A stretch of DNA of 64,000 bases from Pseudoalteromonas luteoviolacea (GTDB taxonomy: Bacteria; Pseudomonadota; Gammaproteobacteria; Enterobacterales; Alteromonadaceae). The DNA lies in assembly GCF_001750165.1 (NCBI RefSeq), contig NZ_CP015411.1, positions 2,942,001 to 3,006,000 of the forward strand, read 5' to 3'. This document shows, one piece after another, positions 17,874 to 26,922 of the stretch (positions within the stretch are counted from its first letter, which is position 1; each line of letters opens with the position of its first letter). The notes under the pieces are model-generated. The model was given only the letters and a program-made list of their open reading frames with translations. It was not told the DNA's origin and did not search any database. Position numbers and translations under genes: made by a program.

Positions 17874-19523
17874 ATGGTCGAACGTGAAACCATGGAATTT
17901 GATGTCGTCATAGTGGGAGCAGGCCCTGCAGGCCTATCGTGCGCTATTCGACTCGCTCAAAAAGCACAGCAAAAAGAACAAGAACTCATGATCTGTGTGG
18001 TAGAAAAAGGCTCTGAAGTAGGTGCACATATTTTGTCCGGTGCGGTGTTCGAAACGAAAGCACTGGATGAACTCATCCCTGACTGGGCACAAAAAGGGGC
18101 ACCAGTAACCACAAAAGTTACAGAAGACGAAATCTACCTATTCAAAGATGAGCAAAACGCAACCAACCTGCCCCACATGGTTGTGCCGAAAACCTTCAAA
18201 AATGATGGCAACTACATCGTTTCAATGGGTAATGTATGCCGATGGTTGGCTGAACAAGCCGAAGAGTTAGGTGTTGAGATTTTCCCTGGCTTTAGTGCCC
18301 ACTCTTTAATCATTGAAGACAAAGAAGTAAAAGGCATTGTCACAGGTGATATGGGCCTAGATCGAGATGGCCAACCAAAAGACACTTACATGCCTGGTAT
18401 GGAGCTTAGAGCGAAGTACACTGTATTTGCAGAAGGTTGCCGAGGTCACCTTGGTAAACAGCTAATCAAAGAGTTTGAGCTCGATAAAGATGCCACACCT
18501 CAGCACTACGGTATTGGGTTTAAGGAAATTTGGCAAATAGATCCAGAAAAACATAAAGAAGGCACAGTTGTACATGGCACAGGTTGGCCACTAGATAGTG
18601 AGACCCACGGTGGCTCATTTATGTACCACGCTGAAAATAACCAAGTTGTGGTGGGTCTTATCATCGACCTGAACTACAAAAACCCATATCTTAGCCCCTT
18701 CGATGAATTTCAACGCATGAAGCACCACCCTGTCTTTAAGCAAACACTCGAAGGCGGTGAACGTATTTCATACGGTGCTAGAGCTATTGCTAAAGGTGGC
18801 TTGCATGCCTTGCCAAAAATGCACTTTCCGGGCGGTTTATTGATTGGCTGTGATGCGGGGACTTTGAACTTTGCAAAGATCAAGGGAAATCATACCGCCA
18901 TGAAATCAGGGATCATTGGCGCTGATACCATTATCGAAGCACTCTCACAAGAAGATGCGAAAGCAGATTTACACAGCTTCGATGATAAATTTAAAGCCAG
19001 TTGGCTGCATGAAGAGCTATATCAATCGCGCAATTTTGGCCCTGCTATGCACAAACTCGGCCGTTACTTGGGCGGTGCATATAACATGATTGATCAGAAC
19101 TTTTTCTCTGGCGCTTTACCGTTCACCATCAAAGACATCAGTAAGGACTATGAATCATTAAGACTTGCAAAAGATGCAACAGAAATCGATTATCCAAAAC
19201 CAGACGGTAAGCTCAGCTTTGACAAGCTCTCTTCAGTGTTTTTATCTAATACGAACCATGAAGAAGTGCAACCATGCCACTTACAGTTAACAGATAGCAC
19301 GATCCCTATTTCCGTGAACCTCGAGCAGTTCGCAGAACCTGCACAGCGCTACTGCCCTGCAGGTGTATACGAAGTGAATGAAAATGAAGAAGGTGAGAAG
19401 CAGTTTGTCATCAATGCGCAAAACTGCATCCACTGTAAGACCTGCGATATCAAAGATCCCAGCCAAAATATTACTTGGGTCACCCCTGAAGGCGCAGGTG
19501 GTCCCAACTACCCCAATATGTAA
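17874..19523 (+). CDS. Electron transfer flavoprotein-ubiquinone oxidoreductase
   Basis: 549 residues. ATG 17874 has GAGGT upstream. The N-terminus has the FAD dinucleotide fold VIVGAGPAGLSCAIRLA; the C-terminus holds the 4Fe-4S cysteines in CPAGVYEV and NCIHCKTCDIKDPSQNI. The enzyme passes electrons from ETF to the quinone pool at the inner membrane. It is divergent from etfBA, sharing a regulatory region, so the three proteins are probably co-regulated. Confidence 0.97.
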   Translation: MVERETMEFDVVIVGAGPAGLSCAIRLAQKAQQKEQELMICVVEKGSEVGAHILSGAVFETKALDELIPDWAQKGAPVTTKVTEDEIYLFKDEQNATNLPHMVVPKTFKNDGNYIVSMGNVCRWLAEQAEELGVEIFPGFSAHSLIIEDKEVKGIVTGDMGLDRDGQPKDTYMPGMELRAKYTVFAEGCRGHLGKQLIKEFELDKDATPQHYGIGFKEIWQIDPEKHKEGTVVHGTGWPLDSETHGGSFMYHAENNQVVVGLIIDLNYKNPYLSPFDEFQRMKHHPVFKQTLEGGERISYGARAIAKGGLHALPKMHFPGGLLIGCDAGTLNFAKIKGNHTAMKSGIIGADTIIEALSQEDAKADLHSFDDKFKASWLHEELYQSRNFGPAMHKLGRYLGGAYNMIDQNFFSGALPFTIKDISKDYESLRLAKDATEIDYPKPDGKLSFDKLSSVFLSNTNHEEVQPCHLQLTDSTIPISVNLEQFAEPAQRYCPAGVYEVNENEEGEKQFVINAQNCIHCKTCDIKDPSQNITWVTPEGAGGPNYPNM

Positions 19524-19556
19524 AACCAACCAATTATTTACATATCCTAAATTGCA

Positions 19557-19580
19557 AGGGGCGAAATGCCCCTTTTTTTC
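19557..19580 (+). terminator. Terminator after ETF-QO
   Basis: AGGGGC, loop GAAAT, GCCCCT followed by seven T residues; a textbook intrinsic terminator. Confidence 0.92.
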
Positions 19581-19617
19581 TATACTTACCTCATACTAAA
19601 AAAATGATGAGGTGCAC

Positions 19618-20100
19618 ATGGCCAACCAATCAGAAGTGATTTTCAGATTTTTAGCTGAACCAACCGATGTCAACTTTGGTGGCAAAGTACACGGTGGCGT
19701 TGTAATGAAGTGGATTGATCAAGCTGGCTATGCCTGTGCTGCTGGCTGGAGCGGCGCTTATTGTGTGACCGTATCCGTGGCAGGCGTTCGCTTTCACAGG
19801 CCTATTCTAGTTGGTCAAATTGTTGAAGTATCAGCAAAGATTGCACACACAGGCAAAACCAGTATGCAAATTTTTATTCAAGTTCGGTGTGGCGATCCGC
19901 AAAAACAGCACATGGTCGAAACCAATCACTGTATTATTAGTTTTATCGCGATGGATCAAGCAGGTTACCCCATCCCAGTTTCAAAGTTTGTTGCACAAAC
20001 GCCAGAACAAAAAGCATTAGAGCAATATGCCATTAAAATGAAAGACATTGCGATTCAAACAGAGTCCTTATTACAAGCCACATTTGATCAAGATGAATAG
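19618..20100 (+). CDS. Acyl-CoA thioesterase, hotdog fold (YciA-like)
   Basis: About 160 residues. The ATG at 19618 is chosen because GAGG precedes it; a GTG six bases earlier is possible. The segment FGGKVHGGVVMKWIDQAGYAC holds the conserved loop and the catalytic Asp of YciA/BACH-type thioesterases, and VRFHRPILVGQIVEVSAKI is the following strand pair. It hydrolyses acyl-CoA to free CoA; chain preference cannot be read from sequence. Monocistronic. Confidence 0.9.
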   Translation: MANQSEVIFRFLAEPTDVNFGGKVHGGVVMKWIDQAGYACAAGWSGAYCVTVSVAGVRFHRPILVGQIVEVSAKIAHTGKTSMQIFIQVRCGDPQKQHMVETNHCIISFIAMDQAGYPIPVSKFVAQTPEQKALEQYAIKMKDIAIQTESLLQATFDQDE

Positions 20101-20104
20101 TTAA

Positions 20105-20137
20105 GATGAGCAATGGCAATGCTATTGCTCACATCTA
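20105..20137. terminator. Hairpin between convergent genes
   Basis: GAGCAAT and ATTGCTC flank a nine-base loop, extended by partial pairing outside. It lies between the convergent thioesterase and P-loop genes and could act in both directions; T runs are poor. Confidence 0.5.
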
Positions 20138-20143
20138 CAGAAG

Positions 20144-20659
20144 CTAGCTTGCTAACTTTTGCTTTAACGATTTAAGCTCACCCAAAGAGCGTACGATATA
20201 GAGCTGTTTGTCACTGGCAATGTTTTTTAAATTCTGCTCAAATTCATCATTCCAAAACTGCCGTGATAGCTTTAAGTAATGATATGACTGACGCGTGCCT
20301 TGCAAAATCGAACACCCTTGTGGCCACCCTTCTGGGGGTTGAATTAGCCCCTTGATTGCGCGCTTTGTTACGAGCCAATAGCTCAGCCAATAAGGTAAGT
20401 CGATGTATATAAGTGTATCAGCGTGAGCTAGGCGCTGTTTGAAAGAACCCAACGGACCGAGCCCTTCTAAAATCCAACTTGGTTGTTGCAGAATTTTGTC
20501 GTGGCTATCCTCAAACTCTGCTCGGGAGGCATGGCTGCCATCCTGATTAAATACCATGATATCTAATTGATACAGAGGCAAATCTACCTGCTTTGCTAAA
20601 TATTTACTCAACGTCGATTTGCCACTGCCTGGCTTGCCAAATACGGCGACTTTTTTCAT
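20144..20659 (-). CDS. P-loop kinase-like protein (adenylate kinase/FlaR-like)
   Basis: 171 residues. The Walker A motif is VFGKPGSGKSTLSKYLA near residues 5-21, followed by a short nucleoside/substrate region and basic residues of a lid (LVTKRAIKG). The size and layout match small P-loop proteins often annotated as topology modulation or adenylate-kinase-like proteins. True substrate unknown. Transcribed on its own; a terminator lies upstream. Confidence 0.75.
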   Translation of the reverse strand: MKKVAVFGKPGSGKSTLSKYLAKQVDLPLYQLDIMVFNQDGSHASRAEFEDSHDKILQQPSWILEGLGPLGSFKQRLAHADTLIYIDLPYWLSYWLVTKRAIKGLIQPPEGWPQGCSILQGTRQSYHYLKLSRQFWNDEFEQNLKNIASDKQLYIVRSLGELKSLKQKLAS

Positions 20660-20698
20660 TTATTTTCCTTAATGATTTGTCTCCTAATACCGCATAAA

Positions 20699-20722
20699 AA
20701 ACCCGCCGTATTGGGCGGGTTT
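20699..20722 (-). terminator. Terminator after the GNAT gene
   Basis: AAACCCGCC and GGCGGGTTT pair around a six-base loop; on the minus strand the stem ends in a T run. It ends the transcript of the acetyltransferase gene at 20857. Confidence 0.88.
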
Positions 20723-20856
20723 GATAAAATATTTACACATCAAATCCCACCATTCCTAAGGAATGATGATGATAATGTGTCGAATATTCTGATTAATTAA
20801 TTTGTGCATTTTATCAGCATATCTATACCTGTATTTTTTGTCAAAGCTGTTTTTAT

Positions 20857-21294
20857 CTACACGTACTTTTCCATCAAGATTAGAGGCTGCCCTTGATGAA
20901 GCGCAGTTTTAAACTGTCTATAACCCAGCTTATTATAGATATGTAACCCGCGCTGGTTTGACTCGAATACGTCTAGCCAGATCCGTTGAGTATCAAAATG
21001 CGCGATACAATATTGCTCCATTTGTGCAATCGCTTGCTGTCCAATTCCACGACATTTGCTATCCACGACAACCCGTCTAAATTCTATCTCTGTGTTGGCA
21101 TGTCGTACTAGGATGAAAAACCCTGATAAAGCCTTGTTTGAATATATTGAAAGATAAATAGTATCCTGATTTCGCATTTCAGCTTGATGCTGAGCATTCG
21201 TATAAGGAATAATAAATGGTGTGGTATCACTGTGCTGTTCCATTACTACAAATGCGTCGATGTGTTCAGGTAAAGCCGGAGCTAGCTCAATCAT
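20857..21294 (-). CDS. GNAT-family N-acetyltransferase
   Basis: 145 residues. The acetyl-CoA loop is RVVVDSKCRGIGQQAIAQME and the C-terminal part ends with HIYNKLGYRQFKTAL, the usual GNAT signature. Substrate is unknown. It lies 22 bp after a RidA-family gene and is probably cotranscribed with it. Confidence 0.85.
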   Translation of the reverse strand: MIELAPALPEHIDAFVVMEQHSDTTPFIIPYTNAQHQAEMRNQDTIYLSIYSNKALSGFFILVRHANTEIEFRRVVVDSKCRGIGQQAIAQMEQYCIAHFDTQRIWLDVFESNQRGLHIYNKLGYRQFKTALHQGQPLILMEKYV

Positions 21295-21316
21295 TGTTTT
21301 CTCTACAAGTCCCTAA

Positions 21317-21676
21317 TTAATCAAATATATTTCTAACTGCTGTAACAGTCACTTCAATTAATACATCCCCTTCAAGGTCCACACCTAAGCAAGCACGCTG
21401 TGGCCAGTGCTCAGGGTTCGGACCAAGCCACGCTTGCCATACTTCGTCCATCACTTGCTTATCAGCCATACTGGCAATATACACCTGTGCAGATACAATC
21501 TGGCTTTTGTCTGATCCAAGTTCTTGTAAGTTCTTTTGAATAGTGTCTAACGTATTGTGTGTCTGCTCAGCTAAACCTACTTGTGTGTCAAAAGAGGTTG
21601 CCACAGTCCACACTAAATCTTTATAAGCAGATGCTTTATTTCGGCCAATATACTGGCCACGCATTCTTTCAATCAT
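21317..21676 (-). CDS. RidA-family protein (YjgF/YER057c), divergent member
   Basis: 119 residues. The family C-terminal signature is present as RACLGVDLEGDVLIEVTVTA, with the Arg that binds the substrate carboxylate. The N-terminal half is less typical than that of the neighbour at 21792. RidA proteins hydrolyse reactive imine/enamine intermediates; subfamily members differ in substrate. It is followed by the GNAT gene in the same direction. Confidence 0.85.
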   Translation of the reverse strand: MIERMRGQYIGRNKASAYKDLVWTVATSFDTQVGLAEQTHNTLDTIQKNLQELGSDKSQIVSAQVYIASMADKQVMDEVWQAWLGPNPEHWPQRACLGVDLEGDVLIEVTVTAVRNIFD

Positions 21677-21756
21677 AAGATAACTCCATGATCATCATTT
21701 TTTCGAGCTGGGAGTGCGCTCACTGAGTATCGGCAATGCCAGTAGAGAAGAATGTG

Positions 21757-21780
21757 AAAAAGGAGCAAAAGCTCCTTTTT
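21757..21780 (-). terminator. Bidirectional terminator after ridA
   Basis: AAAAAGGAGC, loop AAAA, GCTCCTTTTT: a ten-base perfect stem whose ends provide a T run on either strand. It lies 11 bp after the ridA stop, separating it from the next RidA gene. Confidence 0.9.
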
Positions 21781-21791
21781 ATTGACGAAGC

Positions 21792-22184
21792 TTATTGTTT
21801 ACGTACCGCGATGGCTTCTATCTCAATATTTACATCTTTAGGTAAACGTGCAACCTCAACACATGAACGCGCGGGGTAGTTTGCCACTTTGTGCTCATCA
21901 AAAAAGTTACCGTATACTTCATTAACCGTACCAAAGTCGTTTAAGTCTTTAACGAATACAGTCAGCTTTACAATGTCAGCAACGCTCAAGCCTGAAGATT
22001 CCACAACGGCTTTAACATTTTCTAGCGACTGCCTTGCTTGATCTGCAATTGCTTCTGGCACTTCGCCCGTTGCTGGATTTACTGGGATCTGGCCAGAAGT
22101 CAGTACCATATTACCTAAGTCAACCCCTTGAACATATGGGCCAATAGCCGCTGGAGCAGATTCTGTATGCAACACTTTAGTCAT
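21792..22184 (-). CDS. ridA: RidA, enamine/imine deaminase
   Basis: About 130 residues from the ATG at 22184; an upstream ATG at 22196 lacks a ribosome-binding site. Typical RidA segments are SAPAAIGPYVQGV, LTSGQIPVNPATG and RSCVEVARLPKDVNIEIEA with the substrate Arg. The protein clears 2-aminoacrylate and related imines formed by PLP enzymes. A second, more divergent RidA lies just downstream beyond a terminator. Confidence 0.93.
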   Translation of the reverse strand: MTKVLHTESAPAAIGPYVQGVDLGNMVLTSGQIPVNPATGEVPEAIADQARQSLENVKAVVESSGLSVADIVKLTVFVKDLNDFGTVNEVYGNFFDEHKVANYPARSCVEVARLPKDVNIEIEAIAVRKQ

Positions 22185-22310
22185 TTTAATTTCCATTTCA
22201 GATTAGTTGATAAACTGCGCTTATAGTCTCTGCCTTTTAGCATTTTTTCAAGTAGTTGAGGAAGATTTGTGGGCTGAGTCGAAGCGAATAAATGGCTAAA
22301 TAAAGTGTGC

Positions 22311-22670
22311 CTATGCTAACTTGAGGACTAAATCAGTTAACAGCTCTGGCGTAAATGGTTTTGAGATGTAGCCATTTACACCCAGCGCTTTCATTTCGAG
22401 AATTTTTTCTGGTGTGGTATCTCCAGTCAGCATAATCACTTTTGTATCTCGACAGGAGGGATTTTGCTTCATCCTTTTAATAAGCTCTACCCCATTTACT
22501 TTTGGCATGTTCCAATCCGTCACGATTAAATCGTAGTCCTTATGTGACAATGCTCGTAGCGCTTCTTCTCCATTTGATGCTTGGGTCAATTCTTTAAAGC
22601 CACGCTCTTGTAAGCTTTCGCTAATTAGCTCTCTCATAAAGTAAGTATCATCTACGATCAAAATCTTCAT
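22311..22670 (-). CDS. CheY-like single-domain response regulator
   Basis: 119 residues, receiver domain only. The acidic pair and phosphorylated Asp are in ILIVDDTYFMRE and LIVTDWNMPKVNG, the Thr in MLTGDTTPEKI and the Lys in YISKPFTPELL, so it should be phosphorylatable. No kinase or output gene is adjacent. It could act on the flagellar motor or as a shuttle in a phosphorelay; sequence alone does not decide. Confidence 0.93.
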   Translation of the reverse strand: MKILIVDDTYFMRELISESLQERGFKELTQASNGEEALRALSHKDYDLIVTDWNMPKVNGVELIKRMKQNPSCRDTKVIMLTGDTTPEKILEMKALGVNGYISKPFTPELLTDLVLKLA

Positions 22671-22790
22671 TGTCTTCCTTAGCGAAATAATTTTCGTTAC
22701 ACCACAGTTTGATGCTAGTAACAGCTTGCGATAATTGCAAAGTAAGACAACCTATTTAACTGCATTTGAGCGCATTTTGTGCAGCTAAGC

Positions 22791-23447
22791 TTAGTTTTTT
22801 CTATCCAACCATAGTGATTTTAGCTCTGTCAAATTCACCAATTTATAGTCAGCTCGTGCAAATTTATCACTGTGATATTCATCTTTATGAGGCACAACTA
22901 GCGTGCACATGTTTGCAGCTTTTGCAGCACAAAGTCCGGTTACAGAGTCTTCAACTGCGAGACAGTTTTGCGGTGCTACTTGCAGCTTAGCCGCAGTACT
23001 TAAGTAAACATCTGGGCTGGGCTTGCCTAACCTTTCATACTCTGATGAACAACAAACTGAAAAATAGTGCGTGATCTTGAGTTTGTTCAATACTACCGAA
23101 ATAAGTACATTTGGTGCATTAGTTGCCAATCCAATTTTCACCTGCTTTTCAGTTAAAAAATCCAACGCATCATGTACACCAGGCAGTGCTTCACCTCGTT
23201 GCACAATGAGCTCAGATACTTTATTAACGACTTTATCTGCCACTTGTGAAATAGACGCTCCAACCCAAGGTGATTCCTTATACCAAAACTCAGCAGCTTC
23301 AATGGTTGTCATCGACGCTGTTTTTGCAGCCAACTCTTCTTTTATATTAACGCCTAAACTACTGAATACTTGCTTTTCTGCCTCTTTCCACATTGGTTCT
23401 GAGTCAATTAAGGTTCCATCCATGTCAAAGATCACGGCTTCAATCAT
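22791..23447 (-). CDS. HAD-superfamily phosphatase, beta-phosphoglucomutase-like
   Basis: 218 residues. Motif I is AVIFDMDGTLIDSEPMW with the nucleophile Asp, motif II is in IGLATNAPN, motif III is RLGKPSPDVYLSTA and motif IV is AVEDSVTGLCAAKAA. The helical cap inserted after motif I fits sugar-phosphate phosphatases such as YniC/hexitol phosphatase. Substrate not certain. Its start overlaps the end of the ASCH gene by four bases. Confidence 0.9.
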   Translation of the reverse strand: MIEAVIFDMDGTLIDSEPMWKEAEKQVFSSLGVNIKEELAAKTASMTTIEAAEFWYKESPWVGASISQVADKVVNKVSELIVQRGEALPGVHDALDFLTEKQVKIGLATNAPNVLISVVLNKLKITHYFSVCCSSEYERLGKPSPDVYLSTAAKLQVAPQNCLAVEDSVTGLCAAKAANMCTLVVPHKDEYHSDKFARADYKLVNLTELKSLWLDRKN

Positions 23448-23959
23448 GATGCCTCCTTCACAAAAACGACTTCAAATTCTTCGCACACAATGGGCATATC
23501 ACACTCAGGCACAAAATCAGTATCAGCCAATTCTCGATGATAATAAGCCCAGTGGACACGTTTCCAATAAGCAAGAGATTTGTCACCCTCACCTTCTTTA
23601 TACGCATATGCTTCACTAATTTGATTAAACGGCATAATGGTCACTTTGGTGGTTTTTATAATACAGAACGCTTGCCCTTGAAAGTTTGTTACAACGTTTA
23701 GATCGCCCTCTTCAGGCAACGCCTCATTATTTGCCTCATACCACCATAACGATGGTGAAGTCGCTTTTTTCGTCCCTGCGAGTACTAAAGCTAAACATGT
23801 ATTTGCGTCCTGTTCATTGTCACAAAAGTGCCAGCTGGCTAGATACTTGTTCGGCAAGTTGTGTTCGGAAAAGTAACGTTGGCATATCAACGCAACGGAC
23901 GGATCTTGAGAGGGCTTAACCAAAGTATACTCCTTTTGGCAAGTTAAGGTATGTATCAA
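23444..23959 (-). CDS. ASCH-domain protein
   Basis: 171 residues. The ASCH domain is seen in LVLAGTKKATSPSLWWYEA, the following loop EEGDLNVVTNFQGQAFCIIKT, and AYKEGEGDKSLAYWKRVHW near the C-terminus. ASCH domains bind RNA or nucleotides, and some act on modified nucleosides. Overlap with the HAD phosphatase gene suggests a joint role, possibly in nucleotide or cofactor salvage, but this is speculative. Confidence 0.8.
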   Translation of the reverse strand: MIHTLTCQKEYTLVKPSQDPSVALICQRYFSEHNLPNKYLASWHFCDNEQDANTCLALVLAGTKKATSPSLWWYEANNEALPEEGDLNVVTNFQGQAFCIIKTTKVTIMPFNQISEAYAYKEGEGDKSLAYWKRVHWAYYHRELADTDFVPECDMPIVCEEFEVVFVKEAS

Positions 23960-24020
23960 TGATAAAGACTGTCAGTACAAGAATAAACAGCAAAAATCGC
24001 TTTTCGCTGTTTCAAGTTGA

Positions 24021-24680
24021 TTAAGAAAGTTTATTCGCCAGTGCACGTGTTTCAACAAACGCCGCTTCCAGCGAAGTTTGGTGGCGCAAGTCTGCGAACT
24101 CTTGATATTCAGAGGCAATTTCGAACACTTGCTCACAGCCTAGGTATTTAGATAAGGTTTTAATGTGAGGTGCCAAGTGATTCATACTCTCTCTGATCCC
24201 CCCTTTTTCAAAACCAAACTCACCACATGAGGTGATCAATACCAACGTTTTACCATCTAATATTGGTGCTAATGGAAAATCACCTCTGCTTAAATCAAAA
24301 CTGAATGTTTCATGGATCCTCACAATTTGGTCAAACCAAGCTTTTAATTGCGCTGGCATCCCATAATTGTACATTGGTGTGGAGATCACAATGATGTCTG
24401 CCACTTTTACCTCTTCAATTAACCGATCTGATACTGCCAACTTCTGACGCTGGTAATCACTGCGATTTTCTTGTGGCGTAAATACAGCGCCTAACCAGTC
24501 TTGATCCGTAAATGGCGGGGGATTCATTCCGACATCTCGATACTGATACCCTTTTATAGATGAGTTTTCTTTTAAATAATCGACAAAACTATGGGCCAAC
24601 CTTTTAGAGATTGAATCATGATTTGGGTTGTCGTTGACACGCTTTCTAATGCTTGAATCTATATGCAATACTGAATACAT
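24021..24680 (-). CDS. FMN-dependent NADH-azoreductase (flavodoxin-fold quinone reductase)
   Basis: About 219 residues from the ATG at 24680; a GTG at 24692 is an alternative. Flavodoxin-like segments include VLHIDSSIR, VISTPMYNYGMPAQLKAWFD and LVLITSCGEFGFEKGG, matching AzoR-type enzymes that reduce quinones and azo compounds with NADH. A LysR regulator is divergently transcribed 138 bp away and is the likely controller. Confidence 0.87.
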   Translation of the reverse strand: MYSVLHIDSSIRKRVNDNPNHDSISKRLAHSFVDYLKENSSIKGYQYRDVGMNPPPFTDQDWLGAVFTPQENRSDYQRQKLAVSDRLIEEVKVADIIVISTPMYNYGMPAQLKAWFDQIVRIHETFSFDLSRGDFPLAPILDGKTLVLITSCGEFGFEKGGIRESMNHLAPHIKTLSKYLGCEQVFEIASEYQEFADLRHQTSLEAAFVETRALANKLS

Positions 24681-24818
24681 TGAGTTTAACACCTATTGTT
24701 ACTGTTCAATGGCTGCAATATTGCGGCTTTTATGACTGCGCGACAAATGAAAAGAACCACCTTATAACTAAGTTTTACTCATGTATAATATTGTTGTGCT
24801 AAACGTTAGGAGTGTTCA

Positions 24819-25658
24819 ATGAAAAACGTATCAATGCAAGCGCTTAAGGTGTTTGACGCTGCTGCACGACACGGCAGTTTTAAACTCGCGGCTGATGAAC
24901 TGAGCCTCACTGCTACCGCGGTGTCACACCATATTAAAAACCTAGAGTCGCGCTTGGACATCGAATTATTTACTAGAAAAACCCGAGAAGTCGCGCTGAC
25001 AAAAGCAGGAAATGAGCTGGCTCAAGCTACAACGTTGGGATTTGGTACCATAGAGCGAGCACTCCACCTGTTGGTAGATCAAAATCTACGCGTTGAGGTT
25101 CACACTACTTCATCCTTTGCTGCACAGATGCTTATTCCCGCATTGAGGGATTTTACTCAATTACACCCGAATATAGAGGTGTCGGTGATCACCGGTGAGC
25201 ACCTCGTCCATGACAACAAAGCAATTACAATTCGATTTGGTGATGTTAGCCAAATTGACAAGCGCCAAACTCTCTCACTCGAACGCTTTAATTTATACGC
25301 AAATCGAAACTTTGACTGCAATAACCAAAATACGGTCTTCATACCAAAATGGAAAAACCAATCACTCCCCGAGGCACCCTGGCATGCGTGGTTAAACCGA
25401 AATCAGATGAGCAATACACAGTACGAGTTAATTTCCTATGACCAAGAGCTGTACTGTATTCAAGAGGCCATAGCAGGATCAGGCTTTGTTTTTGCATCGC
25501 ACACTTTAGTGCGCCCCCTTGAACAAAGCGGTGTGCTTACAGCGCACACTTATCAACCTATCTGCTCCAAGCTTGGGTACTACTTATCATCGCAAGAAGT
25601 TCGCTACAGTCAGCAACAACAGATTTTTGTTGACTGGCTTAGAACGCGGTTTACATAA
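24819..25658 (+). CDS. LysR-family transcriptional regulator
   Basis: 279 residues. The N-terminal winged helix reads KVFDAAARHGSFKLAADEL followed by TAVSHHIKNLESRLDIELF; the C-terminal effector domain is GcvA-like in layout. It is divergent from the azoreductase gene, the classical arrangement for a LysR protein controlling its neighbour. It ends 11 bp before the convergent TetR gene. Confidence 0.92.
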   Translation: MKNVSMQALKVFDAAARHGSFKLAADELSLTATAVSHHIKNLESRLDIELFTRKTREVALTKAGNELAQATTLGFGTIERALHLLVDQNLRVEVHTTSSFAAQMLIPALRDFTQLHPNIEVSVITGEHLVHDNKAITIRFGDVSQIDKRQTLSLERFNLYANRNFDCNNQNTVFIPKWKNQSLPEAPWHAWLNRNQMSNTQYELISYDQELYCIQEAIAGSGFVFASHTLVRPLEQSGVLTAHTYQPICSKLGYYLSSQEVRYSQQQQIFVDWLRTRFT

Positions 25659-25669
25659 CGATGTATTTA

Positions 25670-26212
25670 TCACTGGGGTAAAAGCTTCAAACATGCTGAC
25701 TGGTAGAATTGTTTATCTTCCATAATACAGCCAAACTCAGCACGTACGATTAAGCCCTCAAAAAAGGTTAATAAGATTTCAGCGTGCTTGCTTGCATATT
25801 GTTGTTCATCCCCAATCGCTCGGACCAACAAAGACAGCAACCACGCTTTATGAGTCATTGCAATTTTACTGGGCTTTTGTTTTGTCTGTTTGAACTCAGA
25901 TTGGGCATGCATAAACATACACCCTTGAAAATGCGACGAATTAAACCACTCAAAATGCCATGCTAATATGGCTGACAGTCTGTCATGCGGGGTCATTTTA
26001 TCATCCAAAACCGCACTGAGCGCTTGCTCAAAGCGGCGATGACGTCTAAGTAAAACGGCCTCAATTAACCCAAGTTTATCGCCAAAGCGTCGATATAAAG
26101 TGGTTTTAGACACTTTTGCTTCATCCCTGATCAAGTCTACACCAACCATATTAAAACCATGCTGGTTAAACAACGTCTCTGCCACATCTAAAATATGCTG
26201 CTCTATATCCAT
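25670..26212 (-). CDS. TetR-family transcriptional regulator
   Basis: About 180 residues. The ATG at 26212 is preferred; it gives a normal TetR N-terminus (HILDVAETLFNQHGFNMVGV, SKTTLYRRFGDKLGLIEAVL), and the longer form adds an atypical 26 residues that would be read from the operator region. The C-terminal ligand domain is unassigned. Two palindromic sites lie between this gene and the divergent HPP gene. Confidence 0.9.
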   Translation of the reverse strand: MDIEQHILDVAETLFNQHGFNMVGVDLIRDEAKVSKTTLYRRFGDKLGLIEAVLLRRHRRFEQALSAVLDDKMTPHDRLSAILAWHFEWFNSSHFQGCMFMHAQSEFKQTKQKPSKIAMTHKAWLLSLLVRAIGDEQQYASKHAEILLTFFEGLIVRAEFGCIMEDKQFYQSACLKLLPQ

Positions 26213-26241
26213 TTTTCTGCTCAAAAAAACACTTGCCCGAA

Positions 26242-26261
26242 AGTGTACAGGTCTGTACTCT
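26242..26261. promoter_or_regulatory. TetR operator, site 1
   Basis: AGTGTACAGGTCTGTACTCT is an inverted repeat around GT, with GTACAG and CTGTAC arms perfect and one mismatch further out. Its centre is 30 bp from that of site 2, so both lie on nearly the same helix face. Confidence 0.75.
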
Positions 26262-26271
26262 AGCAAACAAG

Positions 26272-26291
26272 AGTGTACAAACCTGTACACT
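26272..26291. promoter_or_regulatory. TetR operator, site 2
   Basis: AGTGTACAAACCTGTACACT is a perfect 8+8 inverted repeat around four bases. It lies 29 bp upstream of the HPP start and shares the GTGTACA arm with site 1. Binding by the adjacent TetR protein is inferred from position. Confidence 0.8.
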
Positions 26292-26320
26292 TGTTATGTC
26301 ACTCAAATTAAGGAGAGAAG

Positions 26321-26797
26321 ATGAGTACATTTACAGAGGTAACAAGAGGCTTTTTTGGTGGCTTTTTTGCTGTTTGGGGCTTAGGTATGCTCTCTACATT
26401 CGTTCAATATCCACTTTTAATGGCGCCGTTTGGGGCAACCTGCGTTTTACTCTTTGCAGTCCCACACTCCCCATTGTCTAAACCCAAAAATGTGATCGGG
26501 GGGCACCTACTCTCTGGTGCAATTGGTTTGCTTATTTTACTCTTGCTTGGCACCAATATCTGGACCATGGCCCTTGGCGTAGGCAGCGCTATCGCAGCCA
26601 TGCAGATATTTAAAATCATTCACCCACCAGCAGGCGCAACCCCTTTGGTTATTATCATGGCAGGTAATACACACCTAGGGTTTTTATTATTTCCAATTCT
26701 GTTTGGCTGCATATTCTTAGTCGCGGCGGCAAGTATACTTAACGCCGTAATAAACAAATGGCCAAAAGCCAGCGCCTACAAAGTGAAAAATAATTAA
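26321..26797 (+). CDS. HPP-family integral membrane protein
   Basis: 158 residues with four hydrophobic segments. The family name motif is present in KIIHPPAGATPLVII, and YPLLMAPFGATCVLLF is the first conserved loop. HPP proteins are membrane proteins; some are linked to nitrite transport in plastids and cyanobacteria, but bacterial roles are mostly unknown. The gene is divergent from a TetR regulator with paired operators between them, so it is probably repressed until an effector is present. Confidence 0.88.
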   Translation: MSTFTEVTRGFFGGFFAVWGLGMLSTFVQYPLLMAPFGATCVLLFAVPHSPLSKPKNVIGGHLLSGAIGLLILLLLGTNIWTMALGVGSAIAAMQIFKIIHPPAGATPLVIIMAGNTHLGFLLFPILFGCIFLVAAASILNAVINKWPKASAYKVKNN

Positions 26798-26922
26798 ATA
26801 AAGTTTGATATAAACACTGGATAATATATATCAAAGCACACACAATTAAGCCTCATTGTACATCACGTGTTTTTCCATATTTCACCGCTAAACCGACTAA
26901 CACACTAATAACGGGAGCTTTT

